A stretch of DNA of 5,253 bases from Acidobacteriota bacterium (GTDB lineage: Bacteria > Acidobacteriota > Terriglobia > Acidiferrales > UBA7541): positions 1 to 5,253 of the forward strand of contig QHYP01000201.1 of assembly GCA_003224195.1 (NCBI GenBank). Direction: 5' to 3'. The translations under genes and the position numbers were made by a program. The notes beneath the pieces are model-generated. The model ran no database searches. It was not told the origin of the DNA and saw only the letters and a list, made by a program, of their open reading frames with translations. Below, piece by piece: positions 1-5,253 of this stretch. How positions within the stretch are numbered: position 1 is the stretch's first letter; each line of letters begins with the position of its first letter.

Positions 1-829
1 GCGCGGTCCGCCCGTCGGCGTCCACCAGCACTTCGAGCGTCACGCTGCCCTGCAGCTTCGCCTTCCGCGCTTCATCCGAATATGTCGGATCGGGGCAATA
101 CTGACACATCGGTTGCGTCAGGCCCGGCCGGTAGGGACTCGGCCCACTCCCGCGGCCGGCAGGCCCTTTCTCTCCATCGCCTAAGGTTCTTCCAGGCGTA
201 CTTCCATAACCGTGTGGCCCGCCAGGGCCTGCTGAATTCGTGTAATCCTTCATCCACGGCAGCCCCAATTCGGCGAAAGGAACATTCGTGAGCGGCGCCG
301 CCTCTGGATCGAGCAATGTTGCATTCGCCACAAATCGGGGCCGCGAGTTCTGTGGTTGCCACGGCGGAACAATCTGCACGGAGGATCGCGGCGGAAGCTC
401 CCCTCGCGTGGCAGGAATTGGATTCAGTCCTCCGCCACTCCCGCTGCCGTCCGATGGCCTCCCGAAGAGCCTCCGATCCAGGATCGGAATCGAAAGTACT
501 CCAAGATGGCCGGGTTCCGTCGCTTTCCCCGGACGAACCGAAGGCGCGTTCCGCTGCCCCTGTGCCGCCAGCAGCAGAATCGCGGCTATCGCGCTTACAT
601 GCGCCAGCAGCGACGCGCTTTGTGCTCGACCCGTTCGACCCCTCCTCTCGATCTTCACCAAATGAATCGGAGCTCCATTTGCGAGCGTCGGTGTCAAGCG
701 CGCCGGCGACAGAAGCTGGCACAAATTTTCTCGCACGCGTTTCGTCCAGGTTTCACGCGAAGGGTAAAGGGAAGAGAACGACCGGAGCGGGGGATTGTCT
801 GTTGACCGCTTTGCGGGCACATTTGACAT
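1..829 (-). CDS. TonB-family energy transducer, short paralog (C-terminus cut by window edge)
   Basis: The frame is open from ATG at 829 to the window edge: 276 codons, no stop. An in-frame stop at 898-896 and a GGAGG ribosome-binding site 7 bases upstream fix the start. Residues 1-70 are hydrophilic and basic, with a W-x7-L-x2-LLSPARL stretch (28-45) matching the membrane-proximal motif of the neighbouring paralog. A single membrane helix spans about 71-90 and carries S73-x3-H77, the spacing of Ser16/His20 in E. coli TonB. A Pro/Gly-rich periplasmic linker follows to about 238. The TonB C-terminal domain then starts at C242-x2-C245 and continues as PDPTYSDEARKAKLQG, nearly identical to the paralog. 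The usual ~45 last residues lie outside the window. Known for the family: TonB couples the ExbB/ExbD proton-driven motor to outer-membrane transporters. Which transporter it serves is unknown. The most likely history is duplication of the upstream gene followed by shortening. Longer open stretches in other frames here (for example 72-722 minus) are arginine-rich shadows. Confidence 0.9.
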   Translation of the reverse strand, partial: MSNVPAKRSTDNPPLRSFSSLYPSRETWTKRVRENLCQLLSPARLTPTLANGAPIHLVKIERRGRTGRAQSASLLAHVSAIAAILLLAAQGQRNAPSVRPGKATEPGHLGVLSIPILDRRLFGRPSDGSGSGGGLNPIPATRGELPPRSSVQIVPPWQPQNSRPRFVANATLLDPEAAPLTNVPFAELGLPWMKDYTNSAGPGGPHGYGSTPGRTLGDGEKGPAGRGSGPSPYRPGLTQPMCQYCPDPTYSDEARKAKLQGSVTLEVLVDADGRTA

Positions 830-836
830 GCTACGG

Positions 837-841
837 CCTCC
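837..841 (-). promoter_or_regulatory. Shine-Dalgarno site of the short tonB paralog
   Basis: The minus strand reads GGAGG, then 7 bases, then ATG at 829. This is near-consensus in sequence and spacing, and it decides the start codon of the downstream TonB-like gene. Confidence 0.8.
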
Positions 842-842
842 A

Positions 843-888
843 GGCCCGCCGTCGAATCGAGCTGTCGGCCCCTCTTTCGTGGCGGGCC
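843..888. repeat. Inverted repeat in the leader of the short tonB paralog
   Basis: GGCCCGCC at 843-850 is perfectly complementary to GGCGGGCC at 881-888, with 30 bases between. On the minus-strand transcript the hairpin would sit one base upstream of the GGAGG ribosome-binding site, so it could affect translation. No U-run follows it, so it does not look like a rho-independent terminator. In GC-rich DNA an 8-bp match can arise by chance; a role is speculation. Confidence 0.3.
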
Positions 889-1028
889 GCAATCGCTACG
901 TCAGAATCCGCAGATGGTGGGAGGGTTGCCTGAAAATCCGTCAGGCGCCAGCATGCCTCGCAGAGGAGCTAGGAGCTTACTCGGCCCGCGACCGTGCTGC
1001 GCCTGGAGCCGCTAGGACTTATGCGGAA

Positions 1029-2267
1029 TCAGTAGAGATGGAAAGTGACCTCAACGGTGAGACTCACCGGGACCGGTTTGCCATTGGGGCCAAGCGCTGG
1101 CTTTAGCTTCCAGGTAAGAACTTTTTCTATGGCTTTCTCTTCGAGACCCATACCCGGGCCCTTCGCAGCCGTGGCCTTCATAACACGGCCATCGGCGCTG
1201 ACTATAATCTGCAGCAGCACAGTGCCCTGATATTTGGCCTTGCGAGCCTCGTCCGAGTATTCGGGGTCGGGGCAGTAGATGCATTGCGGCGTTCCCACTC
1301 CATTGATGCCCGCGCGGAACACGCCGCCGCCCGTGCCTCCGCCGGATCCAGGCCCAAGGCCGCCGCCGGAGCCGCTGCCGATGCCGCCACCGCTGCCCGG
1401 TCCGTTCGACCCGTTGACCACGCTGGCCAGCGGATCACCGAAATTCACAAGCGCCGGATTCACAATCTTCAGCTCCGGAGGGCCCAGTAGCGAGGGATCC
1501 ATTGCCAGCTTTGGATTCGGATTCTTGATCGTTGCCGAAGGCGGCGTGAACTGGGTCCAATTGAACTTCGGAGCGCGGCCTTTTGTGCGGGGTGTGGGTG
1601 ACCGGTCGCCGCCGCCTCCTCCACCGCCAGCCTTGTTCGCGCCTGCGGGCAGCTTCGATACGTAGGGCGAAAGCTCAATCTGTGTAATGTCAATGCCTGT
1701 CTTGGTGTTCGCCTGTGTGGTATGCGGAATGATGTTCCACCAAATCGGTAGCACCCCCAGCAGGATCAAACCACCATGCAAGAACATCGAGACAGCCTGC
1801 GTCCAGCCGAAATTTTCGTCCTTCGTCCAGATGTCTCTTACCTTCACCGGCTTGCTCGTCACTCGCAGAGGCGGCAGCCTGGTTGGGGCAAAAAATTCCT
1901 TCAGCCGGTGTCCGAAGCCGCCAAAATTGGCGCCCCATTGCACTGCGAGCCGGCTTGTCCCGGACCTCATGGCTATGCGGGGGGTCGGCTTGAAAAACTC
2001 CCAGAGATTCTCCCAGAATCCGGAGCGATAGCCTGTCCGCGAGAACGGCGCTCCGGCCTTTGTCGGGCCGATCTTCGGCGGTCGCTCGGTCAAAAAATCC
2101 CTCAAATTGGACCAGAAATCGTCGGAGACAAGATGCGGCGGCGCTCCAAACCTCGGCACCCCGTAATTCGCAAAAGGACTTACGGATCGCGCGCTCGGGC
2201 GAGACACTCCCGCTCTTGTAGGATCGGGTGGGAGCGGTTTGTAAAGATTTCCTGGCACGTTCTTCAC
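1029..2267 (-). CDS. TonB-family energy transducer (long, acidobacterial-type)
   Basis: This 412-residue protein should sit in the inner membrane and pass ExbB/ExbD-derived energy to outer-membrane transporters. About 150 cytoplasmic residues contain three related amphipathic motifs: FWSNLRDFLTERPPKI (51-66), FWENLWEFFKPTPRI (84-98) and FGHRLKEFFAPTRLPPL (118-134). One membrane helix (about 155-177) carries S160-x3-H164, the E. coli TonB Ser16/His20 spacing. The periplasmic linker has poly-Gly (214-220) and GSGGG-type repeats (289-316), not the Pro-Glu/Pro-Lys linker of E. coli. The C-terminal domain (329-412) begins C329-IY-C332 and shows SDEARKAKYQG, SADGRV, a WKLKPALGPNGKPVPVSL core and a final VEVTFHLY, so it is complete. 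The start is GTG at 2267; the first residues MKNVPG parallel MSNVPA of the paralog, which supports it. The ribosome-binding site there is weak, and GTG at 2258, preceded by AGGTGA, is an alternative. E. coli TonB is only 239 residues with about 12 cytoplasmic ones. ExbB and ExbD are not in the window. Confidence 0.93.
   Translation of the reverse strand: MKNVPGNLYKPLPPDPTRAGVSRPSARSVSPFANYGVPRFGAPPHLVSDDFWSNLRDFLTERPPKIGPTKAGAPFSRTGYRSGFWENLWEFFKPTPRIAMRSGTSRLAVQWGANFGGFGHRLKEFFAPTRLPPLRVTSKPVKVRDIWTKDENFGWTQAVSMFLHGGLILLGVLPIWWNIIPHTTQANTKTGIDITQIELSPYVSKLPAGANKAGGGGGGGDRSPTPRTKGRAPKFNWTQFTPPSATIKNPNPKLAMDPSLLGPPELKIVNPALVNFGDPLASVVNGSNGPGSGGGIGSGSGGGLGPGSGGGTGGGVFRAGINGVGTPQCIYCPDPEYSDEARKAKYQGTVLLQIIVSADGRVMKATAAKGPGMGLEEKAIEKVLTWKLKPALGPNGKPVPVSLTVEVTFHLY
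1320..1403 (-). repeat. Low-complexity Gly/Ser-rich coding repeat in the TonB linker
   Basis: Residues 289-316 of the long TonB-like protein are almost only Gly, Ser and Pro, built from GSGGG-like units that end in Thr/Gly. The DNA is a run of GCC/CCG-type triplets on the plus strand. Such a segment is a flexible periplasmic spacer and is prone to length change by slippage. A shorter poly-Gly tract lies at 1608-1628. Confidence 0.75.
1866..2117 (-). repeat. Three diverged copies of a cytoplasmic F-W-x-N-L-x2-F-F-x-P motif
   Basis: In the long TonB-like protein the motif occurs at 2070-2117, 1974-2018 and 1866-1916, about 33 residues apart. The shared pattern is an aromatic residue, a two- to three-residue gap, Leu, a two-residue gap, Phe-Phe/Leu, then Pro and a short basic/hydrophobic tail. 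The spacing suggests short amphipathic helices separated by proline turns. Only the third copy, nearest the membrane, has a counterpart in the short paralog. The similarity is at protein level; there is no clear DNA repeat. Confidence 0.6.
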
Positions 2268-2352
2268 CTGTTTAGACGCAAATTTCCCCGCTTGGGTGTC
2301 TCCTCCCGAATAGATTCCACTGGGCGGGCTAAGGTTGCACCGTTCGATTCGG

Positions 2353-2381
2353 CTGACACCGGTCGAAGTTCATTGTAACAT
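2353..2381 (+). promoter_or_regulatory. Putative sigma70-type promoter for ileS
   Basis: CTGACA at 2353-2358 (5 of 6 to the -35 consensus) and TAACAT at 2376-2381 (4 of 6 to the -10 consensus) are separated by exactly 17 bases. Transcription would start near 2388, leaving a leader of about 87 bases before ATG at 2475. No T-box or other riboswitch-like structure is evident. The -10 overlaps the opposite-strand -10 of the tonB pair. Confidence 0.5.
2372..2380 (-). promoter_or_regulatory. Putative extended -10 promoter for the tonB pair
   Basis: The minus strand reads TGTTACAAT, a TGn element directly before TACAAT (5 of 6 to consensus). No good -35 is visible upstream, which an extended -10 can tolerate. 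The predicted start near 2365 gives a leader of about 98 bases before GTG at 2267. That leader contains a GGGAGGAG stretch too far upstream to serve the start. Confidence 0.45.
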
Positions 2382-2474
2382 ACGGAATTCCACTTCCCGC
2401 CGATGTTTCGCACTGTGTAACGTCAATTGCGGAGCCCCGAGCGGCAGAGATTGCAGACGAGAGCCCGCGCAACG

Positions 2475-4448
2475 ATGCCACAACCGCTGGAACTGAAGAA
2501 AACCCTCAACCTGCTCAAGACCGATTTCCCCATGAAGGCGGGCCTGCCGCAGAACGAGCCCAAGCAGCTCGCCGCGTGGCAGGAATCGCGCCTTTACGAC
2601 CGCATCCTCGCCGCGCGCAAAGGCCGCCCGCTTTTCGTCCTCCACGACGGACCGCCTTATCCGACGGGCACGATCCATCTTGGCACCGGTTTGAACAAAA
2701 TCGTGAAAGACTTGATTGTCAAGTCCAGGAGCATGGCGGGCTACTACGCCCCGTATGTGCCCGGCTGGGATTGCCATGGCCTGCCCATCGAGACCCAAGT
2801 CGAAAAAGAGCTCGGCGGCAAGGGCAAAGTTCCTCCCGATGAATTTCGCCGCAAGTGCCGCGAATTTGCCACGCGCTACGTGGACCAGCACCGCCGCGAC
2901 TTCAAGCGCCTCGGCATCCTCGGCCGCTGGGAGCAGCCTTACCTGACGATGGACTTCTCTTACGAGGCGAAGACCGCCGAGACCTTTCTCGACTTCATGG
3001 AAAAAGGCTACGTCTATCGCGGCCGCAAGCCCGTCTATTGGTGTATCTACGACAGCACGGCTCTCGCCGAAGCCGAAGTCGAGTACGAAGACCACTCCAG
3101 TCCGTCGATTTGGGTCGCCTTTGACGTGATTGGCGGAGGCACAGGCAGTGCCGCGAACCTCGGCCGCGAGATCAAAGCTGTCATTTGGACGACCACTCCC
3201 TGGACTCTTCCGCACAACCGCGCCCTGGCTTTTCATCCCGATTTCGACTATGCCGTCGTGGACACGGAGCGCGGCGCCTTTCTGATTGCCGCCGATCGTG
3301 TCGATGCTTTGCGGAGCGAGTTCGGCCTTCGGGAATCCCGCGTTCGTGCCACGATCAAAGGCCGCGAATTCGAGGGCATGAAATTCCAGCATCCCTTCCT
3401 GCCCATCGAAGTCCCCGGCGTTCTTGCCGATTACGTCACGCTCGAGCAAGGCAGCGGAATCGTCCATACCGCCCCGGGCCACGGCGTCGAGGACTTCCTC
3501 ACCGGCCAGAAATATGGCCTCGAAACTGCCGCTCCGCTGGACGACCGCGGCGTCTATACCGAAGGCCTGCCCGAATACAAGGGCAAGGACGTCTTCACTG
3601 CCAATCCGATCATCGTCGAGCTTCTCCGCAAGCGCGGCGCGCTTCTTTCCGCCGCGGACTATACGCACAGCTACCCGCACTGCTGGCGCTGCCACAATCC
3701 TGTGATCTTCCGCGCCACCGAGCAGTGGTTCATCCAAATGGATCAGGTCGCGCGCCCCGGAAAGGGCCTGGGAAGTGCCGCAACCAAATCTCTTCGCCAA
3801 GAAGCGCTCGAGGAAATTCGCAGGGTCAAGTGGATTCCCGCCTGGGGCCAGCAGCGCATGCACGACATGGTCTCTGGCCGGCCCGACTGGTGCGTTTCCC
3901 GCCAGCGCTTCTGGGGCGTGCCCATCATCGTTTTCTACTGCGACGCCTGCGGCAAGCAGCTCCGGGATTTCGCCGCTCTCCGCAATGTTATTCGCTGGTT
4001 CGAAAAAGAGGGCGCTGACGCCTGGTATCGCCATTCGCCGGAAGAATTGCTTCCCGCCGGAACGAAATGCTCGTGTGGCGCTGCCAAATGGCGCAAGGAG
4101 AACGACATTCTCGATGTCTGGTTCGATTCCGGCTCATCGAACCTGGCTGTCTTGACGGCGAAGGAGGGACTTACGGAAAACGGCGCGCCCTGGCGGCCGT
4201 CGGACGTTTATACGGAAGGCCCCGATCAGTACCGCGGCTGGTTTCAAAGTTCCTTGCTCGTCGCGGTCGGAATCAAGGATCAGGCGCCGTACAAAACAGT
4301 GGTCGGGCACGGCTGGACGCTTGATGAGCAAGGCCGCGCAATGTCCAAATCCCTCGGCAACGCGAGAGATGGGGCGCGGACCTCCTCCGCCTCTGGGTCG
4401 CTTCGGTGGAGTATCAGTCGGATGTGCGCATGTCCGAGCGCGTCATGA
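2475..4448 (+). CDS. ileS: Isoleucyl-tRNA synthetase, frameshifted N-terminal two thirds
   Basis: Class I isoleucine-tRNA ligase charges tRNA-Ile in the cytoplasm and hydrolyses mischarged Val-tRNA-Ile. Genuine sequence covers residues 1-629. In order: the HIGH signature as HLGT (68-71, after GPPYPTG), PGWDCHGLP (96-104), the CP1 editing domain with TTTPWTLP (239-246) and HTAPGHG (331-337) followed by D340 (aligning with E. coli editing Asp342), PDWCVSRQR (470-478), Cys pairs 489/492 and 532/534 that probably bind zinc, DVWFDSGSS (547-555) and the KMSKS loop as AMSKS (622-626). After Asn629 the frame is wrong: 28 unrelated residues follow to a TGA at 4446-4448, giving 657 residues where the family has about 930-960. 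The start is chosen at ATG 2475 because MPQPLELKKTLNL resembles usual family N-termini. A TTG at 2427 would add 16 residues of non-conserved sequence. A clear ribosome-binding site is lacking. As read, the product lacks its anticodon-binding domain and would be inactive. Confidence 0.95.
   Translation: MPQPLELKKTLNLLKTDFPMKAGLPQNEPKQLAAWQESRLYDRILAARKGRPLFVLHDGPPYPTGTIHLGTGLNKIVKDLIVKSRSMAGYYAPYVPGWDCHGLPIETQVEKELGGKGKVPPDEFRRKCREFATRYVDQHRRDFKRLGILGRWEQPYLTMDFSYEAKTAETFLDFMEKGYVYRGRKPVYWCIYDSTALAEAEVEYEDHSSPSIWVAFDVIGGGTGSAANLGREIKAVIWTTTPWTLPHNRALAFHPDFDYAVVDTERGAFLIAADRVDALRSEFGLRESRVRATIKGREFEGMKFQHPFLPIEVPGVLADYVTLEQGSGIVHTAPGHGVEDFLTGQKYGLETAAPLDDRGVYTEGLPEYKGKDVFTANPIIVELLRKRGALLSAADYTHSYPHCWRCHNPVIFRATEQWFIQMDQVARPGKGLGSAATKSLRQEALEEIRRVKWIPAWGQQRMHDMVSGRPDWCVSRQRFWGVPIIVFYCDACGKQLRDFAALRNVIRWFEKEGADAWYRHSPEELLPAGTKCSCGAAKWRKENDILDVWFDSGSSNLAVLTAKEGLTENGAPWRPSDVYTEGPDQYRGWFQSSLLVAVGIKDQAPYKTVVGHGWTLDEQGRAMSKSLGNARDGARTSSASGSLRWSISRMCACPSAS
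4362..4372 (+). other. Frameshifting deletion site after the KMSKS loop of ileS
   Basis: Between the Gly-Asn that follows KMSKS and the Gly-Ala-Asp-Leu-Leu-Arg-Leu-Trp block there are 11 bases here. In E. coli IleRS the same interval codes for 11 residues (33 bases). About 22 bases are therefore missing, and because 22 is not a multiple of three the frame changes. The remainder (ending Arg-Trp before Gly-Ala-Asp in the downstream frame) fits the tail of the normal linker. No stop, insertion sequence or duplication marks the spot. Confidence 0.85.
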
Positions 4449-5253
4449 CCCAGCTCTCCGAAGCCTATCGCAAAATTCGCAACACCTTCCGCTTCGCGCT
4501 CATCAACGTAAGTGATTTCGACTCTTCGCGCGACGCGCTTCCGGCCGGCGAAATGGAAGAGCTCGATCGCTGGATGCTCGAGCGCGCCGCCGAACTCGTC
4601 AAGAAATGCCGCGACTGGTGCGAGGCCTATGAATTCCACCGCGTCTATCACGCCATCCACGATTTTTGCGTCGTGGACCTCAGCGCATTCTACTTCGACG
4701 TATTGAAAGATCGCCTTTACACCAAGGCGCCGCGCAGCAAAACTCGCCGCTCCGCCCAAACCGCCATCTACAAAATCACCAGCGCTCTCGTTCGCCTCCT
4801 CGCGCCGATCCTCGTCTTCACCGCCGAAGAAATCTGGAAGCATCTGCCCAAGCAATCGGGCGATCCGGCCAGTATTCATATGTCCGTTTTCCCGAACGAA
4901 TCCGATCTCGGCACTGGTCTATCGCCGAAACAGATGGTGAATTGGGAGAGACTGCTCAACCTTCGCCGAAGTGTTCTAATCTCGCTTGAGGAAGCTAGAA
5001 AACACAATGACATATCAGCATCACTTGAAGCCAAGGTTCGACTAACGGGAGCGGCCAAAGAAGATGTTGAGTTATGGCGCGCTTACAAGGCGTGGCTGCC
5101 CGCGCTTTTCATTGTCTCGCAGGTGGAAATAGACGAGCCGTCAGATATCGTCGCGTTTAATCCTGGCGTTTCCCGCGCAGATGGGAAGAAGTGCGAACGC
5201 TGTTGGAACTATTCCAGGCACGTTGGCGAGAACTCGCGTTACCCGACGATTTG
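4370..5253 (+). pseudogene. ileS: IleRS C-terminal fragment: anticodon-binding domain and zinc finger, out of frame, 3' end outside window
   Basis: This is the continuation of ileS in the frame two bases on. It is open for 294 codons to the window edge. It begins GADLLRLWVASVEYQSDVRM, the conserved block after the KMSKS loop, and continues with the helical anticodon-binding domain (AYRKIRNTFRF, FYFDVLKDRLY, FTAEEIWKHLP). It ends in KKCERCWNYSRHVGENSRYP, the first half of the C-terminal zinc finger (Cys codons at 5192 and 5201), where only a few residues of the usual length remain. There is no ribosome-binding site for separate translation; the first in-frame ATG (4430) lies inside the domain. 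Everything but the linker is conserved and free of stops, so the lesion is recent or an assembly error. From about 4913 on, third-base GC falls to roughly half, with codons such as AGA, CTA, ATA and TTA that are rare before. Confidence 0.9.

Noticed and set aside
72..722. A 216-codon minus-strand open frame and several plus-strand ones (for example 316-933 and 356-805).
   Set aside because: They overlap the TonB-like gene in another minus-strand frame or on the opposite strand. Their Arg/Ser-rich translations show no domain, while the chosen frame contains a clear TonB C-terminal start.
830..1028. A terminator or small gene between the two tonB paralogs.
   Set aside because: No hairpin followed by a T-run on the minus strand, and no credible short frame with a ribosome-binding site. 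The tandem AGGAGCT at 964-977 is too short to mean much.
1320..1403. The GCC/CCG-rich tract as a CRISPR-like or regulatory DNA repeat.
   Set aside because: It encodes the in-frame Gly/Ser linker of the TonB-like protein, with irregular units and no spacers.
2268..2474. A T-box or other leader riboswitch upstream of ileS.
   Set aside because: There is no T-box core, specifier loop or terminator/antiterminator pair, and the predicted leader of about 87 bases is too short.
3185..4018. A 277-codon plus-strand open frame inside ileS.
   Set aside because: It is an arginine-rich out-of-frame shadow of the synthetase, with no motif or ribosome-binding site.
2370..4034. A 554-codon open frame on the minus strand opposite ileS.
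   Set aside because: It lies antisense to strongly conserved IleRS sequence. Its Ala/Gly/Val/Asp-rich translation is what GC-rich third positions produce on the opposite strand, and I recognise no domain in it.

Overview
The window looks like chromosomal DNA of a GC-rich Acidobacteriota-type bacterium. The clue is a pair of TonB-like proteins with long cytoplasmic N-termini, Gly-rich periplasmic linkers and a CxxC in front of the C-terminal domain. I recognise that layout from acidobacterial energy transducers, but the taxonomy is inference from protein architecture, not a database result. Nothing here suggests a phage, transposon, CRISPR array or RNA gene.

Left half (1-2267), minus strand: two paralogous TonB-family energy-transducer genes lie in tandem. 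The upstream one (1029-2267, 412 aa) is complete. It has about 150 cytoplasmic residues with three copies of an amphipathic motif, one membrane helix with a Ser-x3-His pair, a Gly-rich linker and a full TonB C-terminal domain. The downstream one (1-829) runs off the left edge inside its C-terminal domain. It is a shorter relative that keeps only the membrane-proximal motif, the Ser-x3-His helix and the CxxC junction. A 199-base gap (830-1028) separates them; it holds no gene, but has a good ribosome-binding site and an inverted repeat next to the second gene.

Middle (2268-2474): a divergent intergenic region. A sigma70-like promoter facing right and an extended -10 facing left overlap on opposite strands at 2372-2381. 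They could drive ileS and the tonB pair from one bidirectional promoter.

Right half (2475-5253), plus strand: isoleucyl-tRNA synthetase (ileS), clearly recognisable from its N-terminus to the start of its C-terminal zinc finger, but broken. Right after the KMSKS loop (4362-4372) about 22 bases that the family normally has are missing. The frame shifts, and translation would stop at 4448. The anticodon-binding part continues intact in another frame to the window end. Since ileS is normally essential, this is either an assembly or sequencing error or a dead copy alongside another synthetase. The last ~340 bases of the gene also have a visibly less GC-biased codon usage.

The two halves are functionally unrelated: TonB/ExbBD-type energy transduction to the outer membrane on one side, translation on the other. 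I see no convincing novel multi-gene system. The most interesting points are the repeated cytoplasmic motif of the TonB proteins, the symmetric promoter and the ileS lesion.
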